Assembly: GCF_022605165.1 (NCBI RefSeq)
Contig: NC_063068.1
Coordinates: forward strand, 3,844,001 to 3,908,000
Direction of reading: 5' to 3'
Source: Purpureocillium takamizusanense
Taxonomy: Eukaryota > Ascomycota > Sordariomycetes > Hypocreales > Ophiocordycipitaceae
DNA: 64,000 nt
Of the stretch, positions 35,544 to 47,571 are shown piece by piece. The translations under genes were made by a program, and so were the position numbers. Position 1 is the stretch's first letter, and the number at the start of each line of letters is the position of its first letter. Under the pieces are notes generated by a model. The model had not been told where the DNA came from. It saw only the letters and a program-made list of their open reading frames with translations, and did not search any database.

Positions 35544-38500
35544 CAATGGATCCATCGATGGCAAACAAGCTCCCTGACCCAGCAGGTCAGTTCGCTAAAG
35601 AGCCCCCTCACTCCGCAGCGTTTGCTCCCAGGAAACTTGCGCATCGGGGGCCAAGAGGGGACGCGAACAACACGAGAACATCTATCAACATACCCACCTC
35701 CTCGAGCTCCAGGTTGATTTCCCCCTCCCAACGGATGCTGGCACCGAGGAGGCTGCACCGGCAACCCCGCCCCAGCCACGTTCACCGGAGCTTTATTAGC
35801 CACGAGACGGTGTCATCCCGCGCAAGACATCTCTGGTTAGTAGCCAGATCATGCAAGCTTCTCTTGTTCGTGAAGGGTGCGCCACTTGATGACACGGAGG
35901 TTGCACATGAGGAAAGCCAAGCCCCGTCCAGAACCGCAAGTTGCAAGCCTGGAGTTTTGTGCATACGTTCGTTCATACAAGGCGCAACGGTCACAATCCA
36001 CCTCGGCGGGCTCTTGGGCTGCTCCCCGCCATCAGATGCCGTCTTGGGCAAGCTGGGGCACAGACACACACACCCCTTGGTTCCGCTGCCCCTCACTGGA
36101 GACGGTCCTGCATGACTGACTGCTCGGCACAGTACGAACGGAGAATCGCGGGCAGCCCCATTGGCTCCACTGCGATTAAAAAGTATCATCTTCATCTCTC
36201 CGACGCCCGAGAAGGTTTGCAGATGGTGATACCTTTCTTGGCCAACCCCAGACTGTGTCGCTAAAGATTCACTTCCTATTGTCAGCATTGTTGGCTGGCG
36301 GCCACTGCATTGCGCATACATGGGTTGTTGTTAGCCATATCCCTCCCCACCATTATCACCTTCGAAGGAAGTCTGCGTGGCTTGACCTTGGCTGAATCGG
36401 GTAGTCGATAGCCTCGTATGTTTCTCCTCACTCACTCCTCCACACATCCCGCTTCGGCGGATGAGAAGCACTGGTCTGTCAGTAAGTCTGTCAGTAAGCG
36501 CACCAGCACACCACAACAAAGAACGGGCCGCATTCGAGTCGGAGCATGTGAGCACTGACAGGAACTCTGCCCCGTCTCCCCGGCGGACGGGCCAATGTGC
36601 TCTAAACCTTTTCTTTGACGAGGTCGATTCATCCTTCTCACGGCTCTCGAGGATTGTGGCCGCACCTCCTCAAATGATTGATCGTCCAGATAACAGGTGG
36701 ACCGTCAGGAACAACAGCCGACGCCGACGTTGAACCCCTGATCGGTCGAAAGAAACAGTGGATCATGTCGGACGGGGAAGACTTCGAAAGCGTTAGTTCC
36801 ATGGTGCGGCCCAAGGGGGGGGCCCTGTCATGTCCCGCGAAATCGCAATCCCTGCCTCAGCACTTGTCGGGCATGGCCGGTCTGTGATGTCGGCTTTGTG
36901 GTTGCGCATTAGTTATTCATCAGGCCATGGGTGAGCTGATCCGACCAGCGCTGGGTTTCTCCGGCTCTTGATACTCCAGGGGAATCGAGACGCCTTGCAC
37001 GGCAGCGTGTATCATGGAACACGATACGACTTTGGACCAACAACACCTACAATGTTACCTACCGACAGCGCTGCCACGCCCAGCAATGCCGTTGGCGAAG
37101 ACGGTTCCGAGCTCCGGAACCTCGGGCGACACATGCGCAGCAGCTTCACGGGCGTGCTGCGTTGAGCCGTGCGCTCCAAGGGTTACGAGGTTGACCCTGT
37201 TGCACAATGCATGGCGTGCTAGTGCGTGTTGAGACGGGTCGATCATGATCGTCATAGAAGGGGGCCAGTTACAGCTCTTTGACGGCATGTGCTGCGAGGG
37301 CTTGCGAGGGTAGGGCAGTGTAGTGTACTGGGTCGGGCCAACCTCTAACCCGCGTTCGTGTGGGAGATGCAAAGCATCAATTCTGGTGGCGGGGGGGACT
37401 GGATTCGGCCACGGGAGCGACGCACGCCACCGTGTGCAGGGCCGTAGTATGTACATACGAAAAAGCAAAGACCCTGATATGAGCGGAAGAACTGATCCGT
37501 GCGTGGAAGTAGTACTAGTAATAGCGCGCACGCAGGTCCATGGTTGCATTTACGTATGTACCAATTGTAAGTTGACACCCGCAAGGATTGGGTTACGCCC
37601 TCGACTGTGCCGCCGGCCAATCGACGGCACAAGATGCACCGGAGAGCCACAATTGGGTCCAGGGTAAATTGACAATCTGCGGGGGTGACTGGACCGTCGA
37701 GCCAGGAACTCGACAGACACGACAAGAACTGGACATGTCAAATAAGACGGACTGCGGTGCACGCAGCACGCCCTCAAAGCCAGGCAGGTTGGTAATGCTG
37801 GGGATTGGCTGCCGGGAGCGAATTAGGCCCGGGCCTGTTTGTCCTTGTTCGCGCATGCCATTCGTCTGAAGTTCCATGTCGGCCATCAGACCCCAGATGA
37901 TGCGCAACAAGAGTGCGAGTGCGATACGGCCGCAGGACTGGCTAGGCGATCAGCTGGGGCGCGCTGAGTAGAACTTGCGTTGGGGGGCTCAAGGGAGCCG
38001 GGACTTGGTCAATGGTGATGCTTCCGACACCGTGCGCGTCGACGGATTCGCGATATCGCCGACATATGCCCACACCTTCCGTGCCCCCCCACACACCCTT
38101 TTTGGACGATTCAAGACCGGTTCTTGTTTGCCACTGGCGAACAAAGGCACAGTGTGTGTCGCTGTGGGGCCCCAGGTGGCCGGGGTAAGCCTGGCAAGCA
38201 GATCGTCCCTTGTCGCGATGCAGGGTAAGTATTCGGCAACACTCATCGTCAGTTTGTCTTGCTGGGGTGTTTGCCCAAGCGTACAAACGCATTCTCGAGG
38301 AAGTAAAGCGAGGGCGAGAAGGAAGCTTGCCGCCGTCGATGACCGCCGAGCGTCGTTTCCACTTGCACCCGTCAGGCCCCCCCGCTGTGTAAGCCGCCAA
38401 GCTCGATCTCGTCTGGCCAGGGATCTTTGTGAGGAGGACCTGACCCCCTCGCCGATCTAGCCTGCGTGATAATCCGTGTAAGTCATGTGCACCCGAGGTT

Positions 38501-41107
38501 TCCGGGTCACGTTGTGACAACGATGCCAGCACCCGAGACCATGACTCCCAGCAAGCACATCATCTCGTGGTGATGCGGCTGGCTGGCTGGCCGGCCACCC
38601 CCCCCTTTCAACACTCTCGCAAGCCAGTCGACCGTGATGGCTTGGACGTGCGCTCTGCTCTCGACACCTACTGCCAGCCATCTTCCTTGGCGAGATGAAG
38701 AGTAACTGTTGATGGTCTGGCTTTGGTCAGCCCTCTTTGATCACACCCACGGGCTGGAAGTTTTGAGAACCGGACCGTCCCACTAGCTCGCCCGTCGCTG
38801 CCACAAGCCTCCCGCCAGCCAGGCTTTTGGAGGACGATTGGCTCTCCAACATGCCACTCCTTTGCGTGAGCTGTGTTGGTGGGAATCTTTCGGTCCGTTG
38901 CCCATAGTGCATTGCCCTTGGTGCGGCGCCCACCGTCTAGAATGCGGAGAAGCTAGCGAGATCCATTTGTGATGGGAAGAATGGAAACCGCATCCGCGTG
39001 CTGGAAGGGGGGAAGGGATATCACATCGCCCCCCTACTGCAGAGGGCTGTCGACGAAAGTCCTCTAGCAGGGGGCGGAGTGGCCCGTCGGCTGCGCAGGC
39101 AAGAATGAGCTGCAGCACGTCGGCGGACGGAGCGGTACAAGCGGGTGAAGACGAACCTGGTTTTCGACAGACGATGCCCATCTTGCCATGGCACATCATA
39201 CCTCGCATCCAGCCACTCCGACGACGACGACGCCGCTTCATGCCCTAGCCGACCAGCGCGCCGTTCTAGGCCACACAAAACGACCACCAGAAGTTGAGGC
39301 CCGACTTCGCTGGGGTGGACCCGGGCTTGTCCCGCTGTGTAACTTGATCACTCACGGCCACCGTGACCTGCGGGTGTACCGTGCTCCGATGGCTGGGTGG
39401 CGCAACGGCTCTCGGACAAGGGAGTGCAAGCGAAAAACTGCCCAGGGTCCAGGTCTTTCCCCGCTCATGGCGCGGCCCACCTGGACGACAATCTCGACGT
39501 GCGGACTTGCAAATCCTACCGACCTGTCCCGGAGGCCAAATCTGATGAGTTGACGACGACACAGACGAGCCGACAGACGTGTAGGCGAGTACTGTAAGCA
39601 AGGTCCCGCTGGCGATGATTATTGTTCCCGTATCCTGCATTCACGGCTTGTGAACTGGTGGATGGCACACAGTGAGCGGGGCCGAGTCAAGGGGAACCGC
39701 AGTGCGGCTTACACAGATCACGACGGCAGGTGCGAGTGCACGTTCCTGCTTCGCTGGCGCATAACAATCGTACCACAGCAGAGTCGGGTAACGCCAACTG
39801 CGAACACCCATTCGCGGTTTCTGGTCGTGCCTTCCGGGAGACCGCCATGCTGCTTGCCTGATCTAGACATTAAGTTAGTACGGAAGGAGTGTTACCGCTA
39901 CTCAGGAGATACAGACCGGCTCGTTGCTACCCCGCTTCATGTTCATCCTTTTGTGAGGGCACCCAAAGCAGTCAAAGGACCCTCATGTTTGTTGCCCGGG
40001 GCGCCTCCTCTCCACCCCATCGTCATCGTTCGGATGCTCTGGAAGTCTGGATGCAACAAGCAAGCCTGGCTCCATGTGCCTTCACCGCGCACACCTTGAT
40101 TCCTCGCGCGCGCAGCGGTGCAGTGCCGAGTCGGCCCTGCCTGCATCGCGCATCAGTGCGCAGCCGGCCGGTCCACGAGGCACCTTGCCAGACCACAGAC
40201 CCTTGTCCTCGCATCTGCAGCCTCTTAACAAGGGTCAGGCGAAAAACCAGTCGAGAGGTTGGGCATCTCTGACCGTTTGTCTGCACGGCGCATCACGGCG
40301 CATCACGGCGCTTAGAAGGTCGCTATATTTGGTATGGTGAGGCGGCCGCAACTCTGCGATTCGTCGCCCGGACACTAATGGCTGGTGCAGCCCGCCTGCT
40401 CTACCCTGCTTGCCGAACAGCAGAGTGCCACACCGACCACGGGAACCTACCTATCATGAACCCAGCGCGAGGGCACGCTGCAGGCGCTCTGAGCGCCCTG
40501 CAGCCCTCGTCCAGTCGCTCCCACAGGAGGTTCGCGCTGGCCCGGGCCTGTTTGGCGACGGCCGGATACCCACTGGATGGGCCTTCTCTGCAGCGGCTTG
40601 TCATGTCCTGTGAAGACGTCTTGGAGCGGCCGCCGGCACAGTCATGGACACCCATCTATTCCCGGTTCTCCTCCCAGTCTCTCTGTCATGGATCGCTCAC
40701 TGTGATTCGCACCGCGCCGGCGCTTCTGCAGCGTTGGTCTCTGTGCCTGTTCCCTGTCACACCGGGGCCTCTCTCCCATGCCGCCGGAAGGTATCCTGAG
40801 CGACCCAGCTGTGCTGTTTAGGCCACCCAACGCATATCAAAGCCTAGCCACCCACCGACCTCTCCATTACAACTCCTCCCGCGTTTTGGCATTTACGTTG
40901 GCCTTCTTGTACCTGTCCAGTTTCCACGATTCCCTTTGTCTATATTTCGTTGTTTCACGGCACGTCTATCACTGAACCACCTCTTGGTTGAACAACTTGC
41001 AATATAGACATAAACTGCCGGCAACGGACTTCCGCGCTCTGGGCTGTCGACTTATCCCCACTGGAGCTTACTGTGAAGAGCAGCACAACATTCGCAGCCT
41101 CAGCTCC

Positions 41108-41119
41108 ATGCGGGTTTGA
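41108..41119 (+). promoter_or_regulatory. Minimal upstream ORF before the SAM-PH gene
   Basis: ATG CGG GTT TGA at 41108-41119 lies 23 bases before the proposed main start at 41143. If included in the transcript it could lower translation of the main frame. The transcript start is not known from sequence. Confidence 0.35.
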
Positions 41120-41142
41120 GTGGGACGAAGTGTGAAGCCCAC

Positions 41143-43709
41143 ATGGTAGGGCTCCAGCACGACTTGGTCAGACTTCATCCTCGCTGACAAGACACCCCAG
41201 GAACAGGCATACTACCACACTGGAGAGCGTCAGCTCTACCAGGAGATGCGACAGAGGCCCACGAGGGACACCTTCTTCAGTTTCAAAGACGAGAGACAAG
41301 CTCCACGCCCGACATCAGTAGCAACAGAGTTCGTTGATACCGATTGGGATGAGGAGCTTCTGACCGAGGCGGAGGATAACTCGCCGAGAGTGAGCCTGCA
41401 GTCGGTATGTATCATACTGACCCTCAGTGGGAAAGGTTCCTCTCTGCAGACTAGCAAATCTCACATGTGTCCCTCTGCAGTCTGGGCAGCCGAGTTTCAC
41501 CACAGTATCGACATACGATGAAGTGCCGACTCCGAGGTCGAGTCAGGGACCGGATCCCTACAACGAGGCCGCCTTGAAGACGATTCAAGGTCCGCGTGGC
41601 CCTCATTTATTCCGCAGCTCAACAGATCCGTCGTTCCTGGAAGAGGAAGCAATCTTGACCTTGTCGCCATTGACGCCAAAGGTAACACGCGGGGTTGCGG
41701 ACTTCCTGGAGCGCCCGCCGCCGCCTCGACGGAGTAGCCCTTTCCAGTATGCAAACGAGGAACTTGATGCTTCCACACTTGCGTCATGGAGCCCTGAGAT
41801 GGTGGCACAGTCCATGCTCAACGCTGGCGTTGAGGCCTCCGTTGCTGATAGGTTCATCGAGAACGACATAAACGGAGCGATTCTTATCACCCTCAAGTTC
41901 GAAGACCTACGGGAGCTGGATATACAGTCTTTCGGTATTCGCACGAGAGTATGGCACCAGATTCAGGCTTTGCGAGACAGTCGTCCCACATCGCCGCGGC
42001 CTGCCACCCCCATCGAGGATGCACCAAGTCGCGAGGCAAGAAAGGAGACCAAACAGACGAGGAAGACCAGCGACGATGGACTAAGGAGGCACCAGAGCAG
42101 CAGACGAAGACAGCGCCGCAAGCACTCAGCTGACGATGTCATAACACCGATGGAGTCAGTCTCAATAATTGGCATCGAGCAAGTCATTCCAAAGCCGCAT
42201 CACTGCTCCAAAGGCGAGAACTGTTCGAAATGGAGACGCCAGCAGCGTGCAATCGCAGAGTTTCGCAAGGCAAACCCGCACGTCGACATTGGTGCAGGAG
42301 GAACTGTCTTGATCTTCGGAGATGCTGGCAATCCGGACACGGCGAAGGCCATCGACCCCAACGAGGTTCACCGCCCCGTCTCTGACGCAGTACCATCCGT
42401 CGTTGCATCTTCGGATGTCCTAGGACCCGGCGGCCTACCTCCACTACAATACTTACAGGAAGCTACGCTCCGCAACCTGCAGGCCCGAGATGCCCAAGAC
42501 AATGTTCGCCAGTTCCTCAGCTTTCAGCATCAGCAGGAGAAAGACGCCATGGATGAGGTTCCCCCTACGCCTCCGTTTGAGTTGGTGCCGGCTGCGAAGC
42601 CAGCACATCGTGGCCTCCGTCGCTTGCCTAAGCTTTCCATCCCAGCCGACTCACTCCCGCAAAGACAGCCTCCGCGAGCGGCCACAGTCCCTCCCCCAAC
42701 CGAGCCGCAGGAGGCACAGCCCAAGCGTCGACAGACACAGGATTTCTTGCCCTACCGCATGGCGAAAGCCGATCCCCTGTCGCCCGATCTTGAAACTCCC
42801 AGGAACCCATATCGACTGGCAAGCCCTTTCTCAGAGCTTGATGCTCCGCTCACAGCGGTGCCAGCAGGACCCATCGCTCGCGATGCGTCACAGTCTGTTC
42901 CACCGGACATGGGATACCGGCCAACCATGCCAGACACCATGCCTCTGGCACGATCACAGTCCCGCGCTTCGGCAAGGCGGCCTTCCTTCCCAATTCTGCC
43001 CTCGGTCAACGAGCTCAGGCCAGCTCCAGGATCCAAAAACACGTCACCTCAGGCACCGTCGAGGCTTCCGCAACAGCACGCCCGGGCACCTCCACGCTTT
43101 GACTACCCGTGGTCTCCTGCTGAACGCACATCTTTTGAACATACAATCCCGCCCTCCTCGAGTCTTCGATCTAGTGACACTATCGCACCAGTCGAAGCGA
43201 GAAATGGAGTCACCTTCCAGGGCCCAATGAAGAAACGCAAGACGCGTTTGCTTCGAAACGAGTGGCAGGATGGCTATTTTACTCTCAAAGGCACCCGGCT
43301 GAACATGCACAAGGATGTGACCGAGGTCGGCCGGACGCTTGAGTATGTCGATATTGACGACTACGCCATCGCCTGTTCCAGCCTTGCCTCCACATCCAAG
43401 CTTGGTGCCGCATTCAAGGCGATGCGCGTTTCCCATAACCGGGAGAAGAGTGATCCCATTGCGTCATTTTGCTTTCAGCTCGTCCCCCAGGAGAAAGAGC
43501 CCGGCGCACGCCTCCGGAAGCGGGACAGCTCCCTCCACCCGCCCAATCGCTCCCCTTCCGAGGGCGTCAATGGCACGGGAAAGACTCATCATTTTGCCGT
43601 CAAGAACCGGGACGATCGCATCGACTGGATGCGGGAACTGATGCTGGCTAAAGCTCTCAAGCAAAAGGGTGATGGCTTTGAAATCAGCGTCAATGGAAAT
43701 ATGATCTAA
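41143..43709 (+). CDS. SAM and PH domain protein, Boi1/Boi2-like
   Basis: Probable polarity/membrane-contact protein of about 811 residues. Exons: 41143-41145 (ATG only, inferred), 41201-41404 and 41481-43709. The 76-nt second intron (GTATGT...TGCAG) is clear. The first (41146-41200, GTAGGG...CCCCAG with GCTGAC branch site) is inferred because the frame is open and protein-like from 41201 (EQAYYHTGERQLYQEM); the fallback start is the ATG at 41246. A SAM domain lies around LASWSPEMVAQSMLNAGVEA to SFGIRTRVWHQIQALRD. A Pro/Ser-rich middle follows, then a PH domain from VTFQGPMKKRKTRLLRNEWQ to HHFAVKNRDDRIDWMRELML near the C-terminus. Yeast Boi proteins have an SH3 domain before SAM; none is visible here. 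Convergent with the mitoribosomal gene. Confidence 0.85.
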
Positions 43710-44435
43710 ATAAGCGCAAATACGCCTCTTTCAAGCGCTCAACGAGCGATATATCTGTTACATATCTGGCATCGCCATGCCAACACCATTCTGGTTTGTC
43801 GATACATGCAGTTCGCTCCACAGCGACACATCTCTCACTACCCACTCCAGACATGCAGGGTTTCTTTACTGCCAACACCGGTCATTTTGATGTTGATTAT
43901 GTAGCTCATGAGGAAGCCAAACAAAACGATTAGTATGGGGCATGTGGCACGAGCAAATGTTTCTTTGTTTTGTTCAAGGCACCTACGACTAGGATACCAT
44001 TTTACTTTTATGCGAATCTTCGATGCAGTACTTCAATGAATAAGGAACTTCAAATGCGCCTGCTTGCATGCCAAGACACTGAATGTGATGTTGCCGTATG
44101 GTCAATCCTATGCTGCTTTGTATTTGGCGACCATGCTTTGTTTCACCGGTTTGATCGATGGAGCTGAACCGCCCGGCCGCTGCTTCGTAGCTCGACAAGC
44201 ATGATGTGACAACTGACAGCCGGGAGAAAGCTGGCCATCCCCAAGGTAGAGCGAACACGGTTCGAGGTGGAAAGAAGAGGTTCTGGTCTTACCAGTCCCG
44301 CTCGTTGTCCTGTGCAATTTTCTGGCTATTTTCAGACAGTAATGTTACAAGGCATTGCAGAGAGCGCATGCCCCTGGTGCTGCATCAGCACTATGTTCTT
44401 CATCCGGCCGACTCCTTACGACCCTGCCAGCCTCA
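43710..44435. other. Convergent 3' intergenic region
   Basis: 726 bases holding two 3' ends. It is slightly AT-richer than the coding flanks. No gene or repeat was seen. Confidence 0.5.
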
Positions 44436-45402
44436 CTACGATGACGCGGACTTGAATTCTGGCCTTCGCACACCCGACTTGTGCGCCACCTTTTCCCAGT
44501 CAATAAGCTCCCACCAAGCTTCGGCAAAGGCCATCTTGCCGCCGCTGCCGCCGGCGCCGACGCCCCAATCGAGCAGCCAGGCGTGCTCCCACGTGTTGAG
44601 ACATAGGAGAGGCTCCAGTTCGATGCCGCCAGGGGGCAGGTCGCTGCTCCGCCGCCGGGCACCGAAGGCCTGGTCTTTGAAGTAGCCGCGGGCGGTGCCC
44701 TCGTGGCCGACCGTGTTCATGTCGGAGGGCTGGGCGCGCCAGTGGGCGCCGGGATAGGGCGAACCCGCGAGGTAGGTGGGCAGGAGGCGGTAGTCGCCGG
44801 GGCCGGCCTTGACGAGCCACAGGAAGCCCGGACCGAACATGGCCGAGGCGGTGAGGACAAATTCGCGGCGCAGCGTCTCGAGGGAGGAGAAGGAAGCCTC
44901 GAGTTCCTCGCGCAGGGCATCGGGCATCGGGGTGCCTGTCGGCGAGATGCCCTGGAAGAAGAAGTGGTTGTTGTGCGCCATGGACGCGTAGTTGAAGATG
45001 GGTGCCTGGCTCGGTTCGCGAGCGGTGAGAAGCGCGATCGACTTGGTATCTTTGTCCTCGAGATCCGTGCCTGCAGACGAGCATGCGGTCAGCTGGTGCT
45101 TCAGGTAATAGAGGTGCGGCTCCGCGCAGCCCTTTCAGATAGAAGAGCAGAGTCATGGCGCAGAGGAAGACTGCAGCAGCAGGAAACCTACCCGTCGTCA
45201 GGTTATTGAGCTTCTCCACCATCAAGGACATGTAATCCGTCCACGCGATCGCAAATCCGCCGGGGCTCATGAGGTTCGGGACGCCCTGAGAGTAGTCGTG
45301 CGGCAGCGAGGGGACCTGGTGCAGGCTCCTCCGGGCGTTGACCGTCGTACGCAGGCCTAGGGACAGGCCCTGGCGGGGTATCCTCAGCCGTGTGCGAAAC
45401 AT
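44436..45402 (-). CDS. Mitochondrial small-subunit ribosomal protein, SOD-like (mS42/mS43, Rsm26/Mrp1 type)
   Basis: Two exons (45402-45192 and 45070-44436; 121-nt intron with GTAGGT and CTGCAG ends) encode 281 residues. The Arg-rich N-terminus (MFRTRLRIPRQGLSLGL, then ARRSLHQVPSLPHDY) looks like a mitochondrial presequence. The rest has the iron/manganese superoxide dismutase fold: FNYASMAHNNHFFFQGISP, a helical stretch, GPGFLWLVK and LCLNTWEHAWLLDWG. The usual metal-binding Asp of the D-x-W-E-H-A-Y motif is Asn here (residue 229), and the first metal-ligand His region is not recognisable, so it is most likely not an enzyme. Fungal mitoribosomes contain two such proteins; which of the two this is cannot be settled by eye. 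Divergent from the STIMATE gene. Confidence 0.83.
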
Positions 45403-46355
45403 GATGTGGTGGGTGATTTCGTCTCGACGGCGGGAAGTTCGAGAGGCGTTGTCGTCCCCTTGCAAACTACCTGCTATCGCGAGGTGTTGGGCTCGACGCA
45501 AATTGAAGAAACAACCCAGGAACTTTTTGGCTCAGCCACAGGCCGACCGACCACACGTGAGTTAGTGTGGCTGAAAGCGAGACCCGACGTGGCTCACCCT
45601 GTACTGGTGGATGGACGGACGTTTGGACCGAAGGCTGTGGGGCTGCTGCTGGGGGGGAGGCGAACCTCCGGAGTCAGCAGCCCTGGTTTGGGGGTGGAGG
45701 GAACAGAAGGTGCACCACGTATTAGGTACCGGAGGTTGCAGCTCAGAGTGCCGCAGCGTCAGATGGGCCCTGGCGTTCGGACCCCCTCCCCCGACCGTCG
45801 AGTGGATGGCGCTGGCACCTGCGCCGCCACTTTTGAACGCCCCAGGCTGAGGCCCCAACTGTGGGCTGGACGGAGCCTCGAGACATGAGACATTCATCAT
45901 AGCACACATTCATCACCACCACGACGCGGTCGGTCAGCTGGCAAACCACTGCCAAGCACACCTCCTTCTGCCTTTCTTTTTGCCCACGGCTCGCTCCTCG
46001 ACGGGGCCCTTGTCTTGTCGTCAACACCATAAATCAGGCCCCGGCCGCATCTCGTCTCCGTATCCACTCGGCGGACCTGGTTCTTCCTTCAGAGTTGTTT
46101 CGGGCTGCTGCCTCCTGGCGCCTTTTTCTCTGAGGCTCGTTGACAGACCGACCGAAGCTGCGCCGCCTTCACCCAGCTCTTCTCCTTTTTCTTCCAGACC
46201 AAGCCAACCTCTTACGCCCATTCTGTCCAGTCCCAACGCGTGGCGATCGTCGACGACGACTTCTTTGAGGGCAACGCAAGGGAGGCCCTGTGAAAGCAGC
46301 CTCGATACTTCAAAGCGTCCGCCGCGCCCCCCGAATCCGCGAGTCACCGACCCTC
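45403..46355. promoter_or_regulatory. Bidirectional promoter region
   Basis: About 950 bases between two divergent start codons. The part nearest the plus-strand gene is pyrimidine-rich with many ctt/tctt words. No TATA box is evident, and open frames crossing it show no domains. Confidence 0.5.
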
Positions 46356-47571
46356 ATGCAACCTTTATTAGGCGCTCTTGCCGCCATACGAGATGCTGCA
46401 CCTGTAACGATCGGAGTCGACGCACCCGCCTCCCTCACAAGCATGGCCATCGACAACGGCATGGCCACCATCGCGACGGCCGCCGCCGCCGCGGTCGCCA
46501 CGGCCACTGCATCGACCGCCGCGTCCTCGTCCTCCGCCGCCGGCCCGCACAAGGACGCACCGCAGGGCGAGTGCTCCCTACTCGGTCCCTTTGCCCTGCT
46601 CGTGCAGGCGGCCTTGGGCGGCCTCGCATTGCTCTCACTCGTGTACAAGCGCTGGCGGGAGCGCCCGCAGCGGCCCCTCAAGATCTGGTTCTTCGACGTC
46701 TCGAAGCAGGTCTTTGGGTCGGTCCTGGTGCACATTGCCAACATCTTCATGTCCATGTTGACGAGTGGACGCTTCTCCATAAAGCTGGAGCCCACCGCAG
46801 CAGCAGCAGCAGCTCGCGTCATGTCGCGGACTGATGAGCCTTATGTCCCCAACCCTTGTTCGTTTTACTTGCTCAACCTAGCGATTGACGTGAGCTTCTC
46901 CTGATCCTTTACCCTACACATACAAGTCTCAGCTTCTGACCATGGCCCAGACAACGGTTGGCATCCCCATACTCATCGTCTTGCTACGCATCATGACGGG
47001 CCTGGTGGCCTTCACACCCCTCGGCAGGCCCGCCGAGTCCATCCAGTCCGGCAACTACGGCAACCCCCCAAACGCGTGGTGGTGGCTGAAGCAATCCGTC
47101 ATCTACTTCTGTGGTCTGTTCGGCATGAAGGTGTGCGTCCTCATCATCTTCATCGTCATGCCGTGGATCTCCAAGGTCGGCGACTGGGCCCTCAAGTGGA
47201 CCGAGGGCAACGAGCGGCTGCAAATCGCCTTTGTCATGATGATCTTTCCCCTCATCATGAATGGCCTGCAGTACTACATCATCGATTCCTTCATCAAGAA
47301 AAAGGACACTGCCGAGCACGAGCGGCTGCCGTCCGAGGATCCGGACGCGTACGACGAGGGCACCGGTCTGCGGGCCCGCGGCGCGGACAGCGACATCGAC
47401 AGCGACGAGGCCGAGGACGAGGACGTCAAGTCAGTCAAGCGGCCCACGTCCAGTGCGGCGGAAGAATACGACCCGGACGTGGACGGCGATGCACCGACCG
47501 TCATCGGCAGCAGCTCCAGCCGCCGCATCGAGCGGAACAAGGTTCCTCGGGAGCTGTTCCCCAAAGAGTAA
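46356..47571 (+). CDS. STIMATE family vacuolar/ER multi-span membrane protein
   Basis: Two exons (46356-46889 and 46951-47571; 61-nt intron GTGAGC...CCCAG) encode about 384 residues. The joined segment reads FYLLNLAIDTTVGIPILIVLL, which rebuilds a membrane helix typical of the family. Five hydrophobic stretches are visible: LLGPFALLVQAALGGLALLS, FGSVLVHIANIFMSML, the joined helix, VIYFCGLFGMKVCVLIIFIV and LQIAFVMMIFPLIMNGLQYY. The family includes human STIMATE/TMEM110 (ER-plasma membrane calcium-entry regulator) and yeast YPL162C (vacuolar membrane). The tail is acidic and disordered. The N-terminus is uncertain: in-frame ATGs at 46356 and 46443 precede an Ala-rich stretch before the conserved ECSLLGPFALLVQ. 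Confidence 0.88.

Larger units (their letters stand above)
31909..41142. other. 9.2-kb gene-free region upstream of the PRO1-type gene
   Basis: The largest gap in the window, between two divergent genes. Frames up to 233 codons occur (for example 33246-33947) but lack domain-like composition, plausible starts or splice partners. Sequence features include an A run (about 32525-32536), a purine-rich gaga/caga stretch (34072-34110), a C21 tract (35153-35173) followed by CT repeats, a (CTG)6 run (35526-35543), and a 10-bp tandem repeat near 40285-40311. It presumably contains long regulatory sequence or leaders for one or both flanking genes, or non-coding transcripts. Confidence 0.5.

Noticed and set aside
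44500..45501. 333-codon minus-strand frame over the mitoribosomal gene
   Set aside because: It is a shifted frame that reads through the intron; the SOD-like motifs are in the other frame.
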